Origin: Thiodubiliella sp900128405
GTDB taxonomy: Bacteria; Pseudomonadota; Gammaproteobacteria; PS1; Pseudothioglobaceae
DNA length: 64,000 bases
Reading direction: 5' to 3'
NCBI GenBank assembly: GCA_963682085.1
Contig: OY821614.1
Span: 248,001 to 312,000 of the forward strand
This document shows positions 20,401 through 29,900 of this stretch, piece by piece. How positions within the stretch are numbered: the stretch's first letter is position 1; the number at the start of each line of letters is the position of its first letter. A program made the position numbers and the translations under genes. A model generated the notes under the pieces. It was not told where the DNA came from and searched no databases. It saw only the letters and a program-made list of their open reading frames with translations.

Positions 20401-21498
20401 CGATACAGTAATAAGTTGCTCTGTCTTATTACCTGCAATATCAGTGGCAACAATGGTAACTTTGTGATCACCTACTTGAGTTCGTTTTTCCTTATATTTT
20501 AATTCACCAGTATCGTCAATCGTAAATTTTTCTTTTTGATGACCATCTTTTAAAGTGTAAGTAACTGCATCATTATCTGTTGTTACTGCCGTATATATTG
20601 TTGTTAATGCAGCGGTATCTTTTTCAATATTAATGGTAGTTGAGCTGGTAAATACAGATTTCATGGTATCTATGGTAATAGGTGAAAGTTCGTTAACTTT
20701 AGTTATACCTAAAGTATTGCCAGCTGCATCAAGTTTCTTAATTTGAATGGCATCAGCAACATAAATGTCATCGTCCAGTGTAAAACTCCCGCCTGTGCTA
20801 GACTTAAAGGTAGCACCACCATCAATGGAATACTTCCAAGTTTCGCCTTCTTTTAAGCCATCAATAGTAATCGTATTATTGTTGGTAATGCCATCGTTAT
20901 CTAATAAACCTGTATCTTTAAAGGAAAAACTTAGTTTATTATCGCCATCATCATCAGCATCATCGCCATTACCATCATCGCCATTACCACTACTTCCAGC
21001 AACCACAACAGCTGCAACCACAACGGCGGCTACGATTCCTACATTTGAAGCGATAACATCAGAAAAACTTTGAGTATCATCCGTGCTTACCGCACTAGAT
21101 TCTGTAGAAACAATAGACCGATCACCATAAAAATACACGATTTGCGTGCCATCTTCTAAAGTAAAGGACGCATCAGCAACAATGTGGTAAAGCCCACCAT
21201 CTTCGGTGGGTAGAGAAACTAAACAAGATAAATCAGTTGCACAAACAGCAAAATAGTTGTCAAAAATAATAACGCCTTCTTCTAGTGCCACTTCTAAATC
21301 ATCGCCGACTTTTTTGGCAATTAGACTTGACTTTTTAGCATCAAAATCTTTAGCATTTAATTGATAAGCCGTGCCCGCTTGGGCTTGAATATGTTGAACA
21401 CCTTTGGCGATAACAATAACTTCTTCGTTGAGTTTATCAGCGACTTTTTGCGCTTTATTTTGTAATGTCATAACTTGTTTTTGTGTTTTTACTTGCAT
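17416..21498 (-). CDS. P5: giant Ig/cadherin/FG-GAP adhesin-like protein without the shared promoter
   Basis: 1360 residues in I-C-B-I-C, seven blades (about 690-1160), RTX and type-A end. Close to P2 in the first I-C pair. Blade 5 is aberrant: the usual SGxS signature is replaced by NTIL and the preceding loop is one residue longer (SERVWINWNTIL), although the calcium loop DVNGDGLDD is intact. The start follows AAGAGGT. The upstream gap to P6 is only 185 bp and lacks the TATAAT/palindrome block, so P5 may depend on read-through from P6 or on an unrecognised promoter. Confidence 0.92.
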   Translation of the reverse strand: MQVKTQKQVMTLQNKAQKVADKLNEEVIVIAKGVQHIQAQAGTAYQLNAKDFDAKKSSLIAKKVGDDLEVALEEGVIIFDNYFAVCATDLSCLVSLPTEDGGLYHIVADASFTLEDGTQIVYFYGDRSIVSTESSAVSTDDTQSFSDVIASNVGIVAAVVVAAVVVAGSSGNGDDGNGDDADDDGDNKLSFSFKDTGLLDNDGITNNNTITIDGLKEGETWKYSIDGGATFKSSTGGSFTLDDDIYVADAIQIKKLDAAGNTLGITKVNELSPITIDTMKSVFTSSTTINIEKDTAALTTIYTAVTTDNDAVTYTLKDGHQKEKFTIDDTGELKYKEKRTQVGDHKVTIVATDIAGNKTEQLITVSVEGASLSTSVVWNGIGDDDKINANEMVAATLSGTVAIIGAVNSISISSIVFKQGDTTVHAISANLLSINSNNTWTLDNNDTWTSKLTQGDYTVTVYLSGNGGSVTDSNSITTTIDTVKPAQPAFSFEDTGSLNNDGITNNGVITINNLEVGVTWQYSVNGGNDFIDGTGSSFTLANNTTYEANAIQIKQTDAVGNVSDIGKNTLRIVVDNANPIFNLQPTAINVDVDTPITTTVYDAQATNLNGGNADEGITYSIKGTNADKFSITTDTGILTYKTIQTSAHDNDTVTIVATDVAGNETEQLITVSVKIFTRGFAINGKNVNDESGHSVSTAGDVNGDGLDDLIIGALNADPSNKKLSAGKSYVVFGKIDNTTIELSTIANGTGGFIINGEIQYDRSGASVSNAGDVNGDGLDDLIVGARNAGLNDKKEIGKSYIIFGKIDSTAINLSAIASGTGGFVINGENAMDYSGWSVSTAGDVNGDDLDDLIVSAYGADPSGKESAGKSYVIFGKTDNTAINLSAIGTGGFVINGENAGDKSGYSASNAGDVNGDGLDDLIIGASKADPNGRTDAGKSYIVFGKTDNTAINLSAIANGTGGFVINSERVWINWNTILVSNAGDVNGDGLDDLIIGAKSASPNNKAHAGKSYVIFGKTDNTAIDLSAIGTAGFVINGEKSGDWSGVSISTAGDVNGDGLDDLIVGADQVDLNGKLNIGKSYVVFGKTDNTEINLSAIVSGTGGFVINGENAYDYSGYSVSTAGDVNGDGLDDLIVGAYNADPNNQRGAGKSYVIFGKTDTDTINLVTLGRNSKYAIDYLGDENANTFTGTNNDEIFVAGTGDDTLIGNGGMDVLNAGAGNDTIVINASNVAALAQTGAGNRARVDGGGNIDTLTLDGSGLTLDLTNISNIRIQDIEKIDITGSGNNTLILNLNDVFDASTSTNILKVLGNSGDSVNASGFAKISGAKTESSITYDVYTHSGANTGANAALWVQQDVGVVL

Positions 21499-21683
21499 AA
21501 TTACCTCTTTTGATTTTTATTTTATTTCCCCCACTACCCTTGTCCTAAAAATAATTACTTCTATCCACAAACAAGAACTTAAGATAAAGCAAAAAACTCT
21601 GTGTTTATGCCATTTTGGACGCTAATTTTTACCTCTTGACTAATAGTAAAAATGGCAACCAAGGGCAACAATAGAATAGTTAT
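21499..21683 (-). other. P6-P5 gap with promoter block deleted
   Basis: Compared with the other gaps, the sequence between the ACCCTTGTCCT segment (about 21536-21546) and the AAATAATTA segment is missing, removing the -10-like box and palindrome. The shared TTTTGGACGCTAATTTTT block and a hairpin without its G/C core remain. Confidence 0.55.
21625..21653 (-). terminator. Weakened hairpin after P6
   Basis: ATTTTTAC (21625-21632) pairs with GTAAAAAT (21646-21653), but the CCC/GGG core seen in the other copies is lost. It begins about 30 nt after the P6 stop. A weaker structure here fits read-through into promoterless P5. Confidence 0.35.
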
Positions 21684-24600
21684 CTAAACCACTGTCAAAT
21701 CTTGATCTACCCATAATTGTGCAGTGGAGGCACTAGTGTTAATATAAACATCATAAGTAACATTGCCAAGAGTAATCCCATTAGCAACATCACTTGCTGT
21801 TGATTTGTTAAATCCAGTCGCCTCAACTTTATCACTTGAATCACCAATAACTCTAAGCGTATTGGTTTCACTAGAAATATCTAACAAGTCATTAAGATTA
21901 AGTTTCAAGGTATTATCACCTGAACCTGTCAAATCAATGATTTCAATATCTTGTATGCGACCATTGTCTACTTGAGTAAGGTTTAAGTTAAGATTTGAAC
22001 CCGCTAATTTCAGAGTATCCGTATTACCACCACCATCAACACGAGCGAGTAAATGACTAGCAAGTGTGTTGCTGTAGAGTTTAGCAAGGTTGTCGTCATT
22101 AATAATGATAGTATCATCACCTGCACCTGCATTAAAAACATCAGCACCACCATTGCCTGTTAAGATATCATCGCCTAAACCAGCAACAAATAATTCATCA
22201 GCAGAGGTGCCTGTTAGTGTGTCATTTTTATCGGTATTAGTATCACCTTGAAAATCAATTGCATGTGCTGCGGTATTTTCGACTTTGCTAATATTTGCTA
22301 AATTAACGGCTTCCGTATTGGTTTTTCCAAATATCACATAAGATTTACCTGTATAGGTGTTTACCGAATGAGCACCAACAATCAAATCATCCAGGCCATC
22401 GCCATTGACATCGCCTGCTGAAGAAACTGAGTGGCCACTTAGATCCCCATTACTTTCACCATTGATAACAAAACCACCTGTGCCAGATGCTATGCTTGAT
22501 AAATCAACAGCATTTGTGTTACTCTTACCAAATACCACATAAGATTTACCTTCGTTAGCATCAATACCAGTGACATCTGCCCCATAAGCACCAACAATCA
22601 AATCACTCAAACCATCACCATTAACATCGCCTGCTGAGGAGACTGAAACACCACTATTATCACCAGCCTTCTCGCCATTGATAACAAAGCCACCCGTGCC
22701 AGAGGTTACACTTGATAACTCAATAACATCTGTATCAGCCGTGCCAAACACAACGAAAGATCTACCTGCATTTTCCTTGCCGTCAGGGTTTGCACTACTA
22801 GCTTCAATAATCAAATCATCTAAACCATCGCCATTGACATCGCCTGCTGAGGAGACTGACCTACTGATAGAATCACCAGCCTCACCATTGATAACAAAGC
22901 CACCCGTGCCAGATTCTATGGCTGATAAACCAATAGCACTTGTGTCATCCTTCTTTCCAAATACAACGAAAACTTTACCTGTCTCAAAAGGGTCTGATCC
23001 AAAAGCACCAATAACTAAATCATCTAAGCCATCGCCATTGACATCGCCTGCTGAGGAGACCGCTCTACCACTTTGACCTTGTGATGAAGTATCCTTGCCA
23101 TTGATAACAAAGCCACCCGAGCCACTTGAGACGCTTGATAAATTAACGGCATTCGTGTTATCTTTCTTTCCAAATACCACATAAGATTTACCTTCTGGGT
23201 GGTCGCTATGATTAACATCTCCATGAGCACCAACAATCAAATCATCTAAACCATCACCATTTACATCGCCTGCTGAGGAGACTGAGCGACCACTATAACC
23301 TTTGCTATGATCACCATTGATAACAAAGCCACCTGTGCCAGCTGCTATGCTTGATAAATTAATGGTAGCTGTGTTAGTCTTGCCAAATACCACATAAGAT
23401 TTACCTGCATTGGCTCTATTACCGATGTTCGCCCAAAAAGCGCCAATAATCAGGTCATCCAAACCATCGCCATTGACATCGCCTGCTGAAGAGACTGAAA
23501 GACCACTTTGATCTCTGTTATTCTCTCCATTGATAGCAAAACCACCTGTGCCAGCTGATATACTTGATAAATTAATGGCAGTTGAGTTAATCTTGCCAAA
23601 TACCACATAAGATCTACCTGCATCGGCATTGCCATTGATATCCACTCCATAAGCACCAACAATCAAATCATCCAAACCATCACCATTGACATCGCCTGCT
23701 GAAGAGACTGAAGAACTACTAGCATCACCAGTATTCTCGCCATTGATAGAAAAACCTTGTGCTGAGTTTTTTACTGATACAGTAATGGATTTCTCTGTCT
23801 TGTTGCCTGCAATATCGGTAGCAACAATGGTAATTGTGTCATCATGCACCGAGGTTTGTATTGTTTTGTAGGTTAGTATTCCAGTGCCAGCAGTAATCGA
23901 AAATTTGTCGGCATTTGTCCCTTTTATGCTATAAGTAATACCTTCATCTGCAGTGCCACCATTAAGGTTAGTCACTTGAGCATCATAAACAGTAGTTGTA
24001 ATAGGAGTATTGGGAGAAATATTAGCTGTAATAGGTTGTTGCTGGTCAAATATTGGGTCTGTGGTATCTACGATAATAGGCGAAGTGATTTTACTTATAT
24101 CTGAGACATTACCAACTGCATCGATTTGCCTAATCTGAATGGCATTAGCCTCATAAGTGCCTTCGTTCAGCGTAAAACTACTATTTATACCATTAGTGAA
24201 ACTAGTGCCACCATTGGTAGAGTATCCCCAAGTTATGCCCGCTTCTAAATTGCTAACAGTAATCACGCCATTACTAGTAATGCCATCGTTATTTGACAGA
24301 CCTGTATCTACAAAGTCAAATGCTGGTTGATCTGGTTTGACTATGTCAATCGTTGTTGTTATTGAACTTGAATCCGTAATACTACCACCATTACCAGAAA
24401 GGTTAACGATAACCGTGTAATCACCTTGGGTAAGTTGTGAAGCCCAAGTGTCGTTATTGTCTAAAGTCCAAGTGTTATCATCCGCATCAACACTTGGAAG
24501 ATTAGCACTAATTGTATGAACGACATCATTACCTTTCTTAAAGACAATGCTACTAATATTTATTGAAGTTACTGTGCCAATGATTGTAACTGTGCCACTT

Positions 24601-26675
24601 AAAGTAGTTGCCACCATCTCATTGGCATTGATTTTATTATCATCACCAATGCCACTCCAAACAACTGAAGTGGATAAGCCAATCATTTTTACCGATACAG
24701 TAATAAGTTGTTCTGTCTTATTGCCTGCAACATCGGTAGCAACAATGGTAACTGTGTCGTTATCATGCACCAATGTCTGTATTGCTTTGTAAGTTAGTAT
24801 TCCAGTGTCAGTAGTAATCGAAAATTTGTCGGCATTTGTCCCTTCTATGCTATAAGTAATATCTTCATCTGCGGTGCCATCATGAAGGTTGGTTACTTGA
24901 GCGTCATAAACAGTAGTTGTAATAGGGGAGTTGACACGAACATTAACTGTTGTAGCGGATTGCAAATCAAATATTGGGTTTGTGTTATCTATGACAATAC
25001 GCAAAGTATTTTTACCTATATCTGAGATATTGCCAGCTGCACTGGTTTGTCTAATCTGAATGGCATTAGCCTCATAAGTGGTATTATCAGCTAGCGTAAA
25101 ACTATTACCTGTGCCATCAATGAAGCCATTATCACCACTAATAGAATACTGCCAAGTTGCATTCGATTCTAAATTACTAATAGTAATTACACCATTACTG
25201 GTAATGCCATCGTTATCTGCCAGACCTGTATCTTCAAGGGTAAATTCTGGTTGAGCTGGTTTGACCGTGTTAATCTCTGTTATTGTTGAACCTGAACCTA
25301 TAATACTACCACTATTACTAGAAAGGTTAACGGTAATAGTGTAGTAACCACCTTGGGTAAATTTTGAAGTCCAAGCATTGCTATTGCCTAAAGACCAAGT
25401 ATTATCACTATTAATATTTGGAAGATTAGAGGCAATTGTATGAATAGCAACATTATCTTTCTTAAAGACAATGCTACTAATACTTATTAAACTCGCTGTG
25501 CCAATGACTTCAACTGTGCCACTTAAAGTAGCTGCTGCCATCTCATCAGCATTGATTTTGCCATCATCACCAATACCATTCCAAGTAACTGAAGTGGATA
25601 AAATAGCACTTTTTACCGACACAGTAATAAGTTGCTCTGTCTCGTTGCCTGCAACATCAGTGGCAATAATAGTAACTTTGTGAACACTTACTTGGGTTTG
25701 TTCTTTCTTATATTTCAATTCACCAGTAGCATTGTCAATCGTAAATTTTTCTTGTTGAAAGCCGCTTTTTAAAGTGTAAGTAACTTTTTCCTCATTTGTT
25801 GTTGCCGTATATATTGTTTCTGATACAGGGGTATCTGTTTTAATATTAACGGTAGCTGAACTGGTAAACTCAGATTTTGTGGTATCTATGACAATAGATG
25901 AAGTTTCGTTAACATTAGTTACACTTAAGGTAACGCCAGCTGCATCAAGTTTTCTAATCTGAATGACATTAGCAGCATAGGTGTCATCACTCAGCATAAA
26001 ACTATTACCTTTACCATCAATGAAATTAACGCCACTATCAATGGAATACTGCCAAGTTTCGCCTGCTTTTAAATCATTGATAGTAATCATATTGCTGCTG
26101 GTAATACCATCGTTATTTGAGGAACCTAAGTCTGTAATGAAGTCGTTTGTATTTTCATCATCCTCACTATCACCATCATCATCATCTTTACTACTGCCAG
26201 CTATGACAGCTACAACCGCTACTGCGGCTATGATTTCAATAGCACTCAAAAAACTTTGATTACCACCTTTGCTAGATTCTGTAGAAACAATAGACTGCTC
26301 ACCATAAAAATACACAATTTGCGTGCCATCTTCTAAAGTAAAGGATGCATCAGCAACAATATGGTAAAGCCCACCATCTTCGGTGGGTAAAGAAACTAAA
26401 CAAGATAAATCAGTTGCACAAACAGCAAAATAGTTGTCAAAAATAATAACACCTTCTTCTAATGCCACTTCTAAATCATCGTCGACTTTTTTGGCAATTA
26501 GACTTGACTTTTTAGCATCAAAATCTTTAGCGTTTAATTGATAAGCCGTGCCCGCTTGGACTTGAATATGTTGAATACCTTTGGTGATAAAAATAACTTC
26601 TTCGTTGAGTTTATCAGCGACTTTTTGCGCTTTATTTTGTAATGTCATAACTTGTTTTTGTGTTTTTACTTGCAT
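21684..26675 (-). CDS. P6: longest array member, type-B Ig/cadherin/FG-GAP adhesin-like protein
   Basis: 1663 residues in I-C-B-I-C-B-I-C, seven blades (about 985-1460), RTX stretch and type-B end (…LWVDQDLTVV). The type-B propeller uses SSAGDVNGDG and SYVVFGK backbones, and its blade 5 reads ISRSVSS in place of SGxSVS. The first module, hydrophobic stretch (SFLSAIEIIAAVAVVAVIAG) and middle cadherin/B modules are nearly the same as those of P12, some 25-30 kb away, while its last I-C pair matches P8 and P9 (DQQQPITANISPNTP). The gene is therefore a mosaic. The type-B end carries the features of a type I secretion target: a GDDILTGNGGADVF RTX motif, then IQDIEIIDLTGSG and a hydrophobic C-terminus. 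Confidence 0.93.
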   Translation of the reverse strand: MQVKTQKQVMTLQNKAQKVADKLNEEVIFITKGIQHIQVQAGTAYQLNAKDFDAKKSSLIAKKVDDDLEVALEEGVIIFDNYFAVCATDLSCLVSLPTEDGGLYHIVADASFTLEDGTQIVYFYGEQSIVSTESSKGGNQSFLSAIEIIAAVAVVAVIAGSSKDDDDGDSEDDENTNDFITDLGSSNNDGITSSNMITINDLKAGETWQYSIDSGVNFIDGKGNSFMLSDDTYAANVIQIRKLDAAGVTLSVTNVNETSSIVIDTTKSEFTSSATVNIKTDTPVSETIYTATTNEEKVTYTLKSGFQQEKFTIDNATGELKYKKEQTQVSVHKVTIIATDVAGNETEQLITVSVKSAILSTSVTWNGIGDDGKINADEMAAATLSGTVEVIGTASLISISSIVFKKDNVAIHTIASNLPNINSDNTWSLGNSNAWTSKFTQGGYYTITVNLSSNSGSIIGSGSTITEINTVKPAQPEFTLEDTGLADNDGITSNGVITISNLESNATWQYSISGDNGFIDGTGNSFTLADNTTYEANAIQIRQTSAAGNISDIGKNTLRIVIDNTNPIFDLQSATTVNVRVNSPITTTVYDAQVTNLHDGTADEDITYSIEGTNADKFSITTDTGILTYKAIQTLVHDNDTVTIVATDVAGNKTEQLITVSVKMIGLSTSVVWSGIGDDNKINANEMVATTLSGTVTIIGTVTSINISSIVFKKGNDVVHTISANLPSVDADDNTWTLDNNDTWASQLTQGDYTVIVNLSGNGGSITDSSSITTTIDIVKPDQPAFDFVDTGLSNNDGITSNGVITVSNLEAGITWGYSTNGGTSFTNGINSSFTLNEGTYEANAIQIRQIDAVGNVSDISKITSPIIVDTTDPIFDQQQPITANISPNTPITTTVYDAQVTNLNGGTADEGITYSIKGTNADKFSITAGTGILTYKTIQTSVHDDTITIVATDIAGNKTEKSITVSVKNSAQGFSINGENTGDASSSSVSSAGDVNGDGLDDLIVGAYGVDINGNADAGRSYVVFGKINSTAINLSSISAGTGGFAINGENNRDQSGLSVSSAGDVNGDGLDDLIIGAFWANIGNRANAGKSYVVFGKTNTATINLSSIAAGTGGFVINGDHSKGYSGRSVSSAGDVNGDGLDDLIVGAHGDVNHSDHPEGKSYVVFGKKDNTNAVNLSSVSSGSGGFVINGKDTSSQGQSGRAVSSAGDVNGDGLDDLVIGAFGSDPFETGKVFVVFGKKDDTSAIGLSAIESGTGGFVINGEAGDSISRSVSSAGDVNGDGLDDLIIEASSANPDGKENAGRSFVVFGTADTDVIELSSVTSGTGGFVINGEKAGDNSGVSVSSAGDVNGDGLSDLIVGAYGADVTGIDANEGKSYVVFGKSNTNAVDLSSIASGTGGFVINGESNGDLSGHSVSSAGDVNGDGLDDLIVGAHSVNTYTGKSYVIFGKTNTEAVNLANISKVENTAAHAIDFQGDTNTDKNDTLTGTSADELFVAGLGDDILTGNGGADVFNAGAGDDTIIINDDNLAKLYSNTLASHLLARVDGGGNTDTLKLAGSNLNLNLTQVDNGRIQDIEIIDLTGSGDNTLKLNLNDLLDISSETNTLRVIGDSSDKVEATGFNKSTASDVANGITLGNVTYDVYINTSASTAQLWVDQDLTVV

Positions 26676-26762
26676 AATTACCTCTTTTTAATTTTTAATT
26701 TTGTTCTATTTTTTTTTGCTACCCTTATTCTATCTAGTTTAAAAAATAGAGTAATAGGCGTG

Positions 26763-26790
26763 ATTATATATATAGAATATTTATAACACC
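26763..26790 (-). promoter_or_regulatory. Promoter-like block of P6
   Basis: Minus-strand TATAAT (26768-26763) with AATATTTATAACACC (26776-26790), a less symmetrical version of the palindrome. Confidence 0.4.
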
Positions 26791-26889
26791 TTAATGAAAA
26801 AAATAATTATTTCCATTTCCAAATAAGAACTTAAAATAAAGCACTGCATTTAGATCATTTTGGACGCTAATTTTTCAAAGTCAACACGC

Positions 26890-26916
26890 TTTTACCCCTT
26901 GACTAATGGAGTAAAA
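26890..26916 (-). terminator. Conserved hairpin after P7
   Basis: TTTTACCCC (26890-26898) and GGAGTAAAA (26908-26916). In minus-strand RNA the one difference is a U-G wobble. It begins about 32 nt after the P7 stop codon. Confidence 0.4.
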
Positions 26917-26948
26917 ATAGCAACCAAAGGCAACAATAGAATAGTTAT

Positions 26949-29900
26949 CTAAACCACTGTCAAATCTTGATCTACCCATAATTGTGCAGTGGAGGCACTA
27001 GCGTTAATATAAACATCATAAGTAACCCCATTAGCAACACCACCTGCTGTTAATTTGTTAAATCCAGTCGCCTCAACTTTATCACCTGAATCACCAATAA
27101 CTTTAAGCGTATTGGTTTCACTAGAAATATCTAACAAGTCATTAAGATTAAGTTTCAAGGTATTATCACCTGAACCTGTCAAATCAATGATTTCAATATC
27201 TTGTATGCGACCATTGTCTATTTGAGTAAGGTCTAAGTTAAGATCTGAACCCGCTAATTTCAGAGTATCCGTATTACCACCACCATCAACACGAGCGAGT
27301 AAATGACTAGCAAGTGTGTTGCTGTAGAGTTTAGCAAGGTTGTCGTTATTAATGATGATAGTATCATCACCTGCACCTGCATTAAACACATCAGTGCCAC
27401 CATTGCCTGTTAAGATATCATCGCCTAAACCAGCAACAAATAATTCATCAGCAGAGGTGCCTGTTAGTGTGTCATTTTTATCGGTATTAGTATCACCTTG
27501 AAAATCAATTGTATGTGCTGCGGTATTTTCGACTTTGCTAATATTTGCTAAATTAACGGCTTCCGTATTGGTTTTTCCAAATATCACATAAGATCTACCT
27601 GTATAGCTGTGTACCTTAGAAACACCAGCCCCCCAAGCACCAACAATTAAATCATCCAAGCCATCGCCATTGACATCGCCTGCTGAGGAGACTGAATAAC
27701 CACTAGCATCATCATGATTCTCGCCATAGATAATAAAACCACCTGTGCCAGCTGCTATGCTTGATAATTCAACAGCATTTGTGTTATTCTTACCGAATAC
27801 CACATAAGATTTACCTTCGTAAGTCCCAATACCATTAATACTTGCCGCAAAAGTACCAACAATCAAATCACTCAAACCATCGCCATTGACATCGCCTGCT
27901 GAGGAGACTGAAAAACCACTAAAATCTTCAAGCTTATCGCCATTGATAACAAAGCCACCCGAGCCAGAGACTACATTTGATAACTCAATGACATCTGTAT
28001 CGGCCGTGCCAAACACAACGAAAGATTTACCCGCCTTCACCTTTCCGTCAGGGCTTGTTTCATAAGCTCCAATAATCAAATCATCTAAACCATCGCCATT
28101 GACATCGCCTGCTGAGGAGACTGCCTCACTGATCAAATCACCAGCCTTCTCACCATTAATAACAAAGCCACCCGTGCCAGATTCTATGGTTGATAAATCA
28201 ACAGCATTTGTGTCATCCTTCTTTCCAAATACAACGAAAACTTTACCTGCGTTATTTTTACCAATAGGGTCTGCTCCAGGAGCACCAATAACTAAATCAT
28301 CCAAGCCATCACCATTAACATCGCCTGCTGAGGAGACCCAACCACTATGACTTCTACCTGCGAAAGTACCCTCGCCATTGATAACAAAGCCACCCGAGCC
28401 ACTTACGACGCTTGATAAATTAACAGCATTTGTATTATCTTTCTTTCCAAATACCACATAAGATTTACCTTCTGGGTAGGGGTTGCCCGGAGCCACAACT
28501 TCATCACCAGGAGCACCAATAATCAAATCATCTAAACCATCACCATCTACATCGCCTGCTGAGGAGACTGAGCGACCACTATAACCTTTGCCATGATCAC
28601 CATTGATAACAAAACCACCTGTGCCTGCTGCTATGCTTGATAAATTAATGGCAGTTGAGTTAATCTTGCCAAATACCACATAAGATTTACCTACTTTGAT
28701 ATTACCATTGATACCTATTGAAGCAGCACCAACAATCAAATCATCCAAGCCATCGCCGTTGACATCACCTGCTGAGGAGACTGAACGACCACTATAACCT
28801 TTGCTATAATCACCATTGATAACAAAACCACCTGTGCCAGCTACTATGCTTGATAAATTAATGACAGTTGAGTCAATCTTGCCAAATACCACATAAGATC
28901 TACCTACATTCTCAACACTATTGATATTTACTCCAGCAGCACCAATAATCAAATCATCCAAACCATCACCATTGACATCGCCTGCTGAGGAGACTGAACG
29001 ACCACTAAAATCAAAAGCTTTCTCGCCATTGGCATAAAAACCTTGTGCTAAGTTTTTTACTGATACAGTAATAGATTTCTCTGTCTTGTTGCCTGCAATA
29101 TCGGTAGCAACAATGGTAATTGTGTCATCATGCACCGAGGTTTGTATTGTTTTGTAGGTTAGTATTCCAGTGCCAGCAGTAATCGAAAATTTATCGGCAT
29201 TTGTCCCTTTTATGCTATAAGTAATACCTTCATCTGCAGTACCACCATTAAGGTTAGTTACTTGAGTATCATAAACAGTAGTTGTAATAGGGGCGTTGAC
29301 AAGAACATTAACTGTTGTAGATTGCAAGTCAAATATTGGGTCTGTGGTATCTACGATAATAGGCGAAGTGATTTTACTTATATCTGAGACATTACCAACT
29401 GCATCGATTTGCCTAATCTGAATGGCATTAGCCTCATAAGTGCCTTCGTTCAGCGTAAAACTACTATTTATACCATTAGTGAAACTAGTGCCACCATTGG
29501 TAGAGTATCCCCAAGTTATGCCCGCTTCTAAATTGCTAACAGTAATCACGCCATTACTGGTAATGCCATCGTTATCTGGCAGACCTGTATCTACAAAGTC
29601 AAATGCTGGTTGATCTGGTTTGACTGTGTCAACCGCTGTTGTTGTTGAACTTGAATCCGTAACACTACCACTATTACCAGAAAGGTTAACGGTAACCGTG
29701 TAATCACCTTGGGTAAGTTGTGAAGTCCAAGTGTCGTTATTGTCTAAAGTCCAAGTGTTATCATTCGCATCAACACTTGGAAGATTGTTACTAATTGTAT
29801 GAATAGTATCACCTTGTTTAAAGACAATACTACTAATGTTTATTGAAGTTACTGTGCCAATGATTGCAACTGTGCCACTTAAAGTAGTTGTCGCCATCTC

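Larger units (their letters stand above)
26676..26948 (-). other. P7-P6 intergenic region
   Basis: A compact 273-bp gap with the P6 promoter-like block, the shared TTTTGGACGCTAATTTTT block and the hairpin. It is nearly identical to the P8-P7 and P9-P8 gaps, indicating duplication of gene plus gap as a unit. Confidence 0.6.

Noticed and set aside
21684..26675. Regular ~213-bp repeats that might suggest a CRISPR-like or satellite array
   Set aside because: The period matches one ~71-residue propeller blade within a continuous reading frame. There are no short palindromic repeats with unique spacers and no cas genes.
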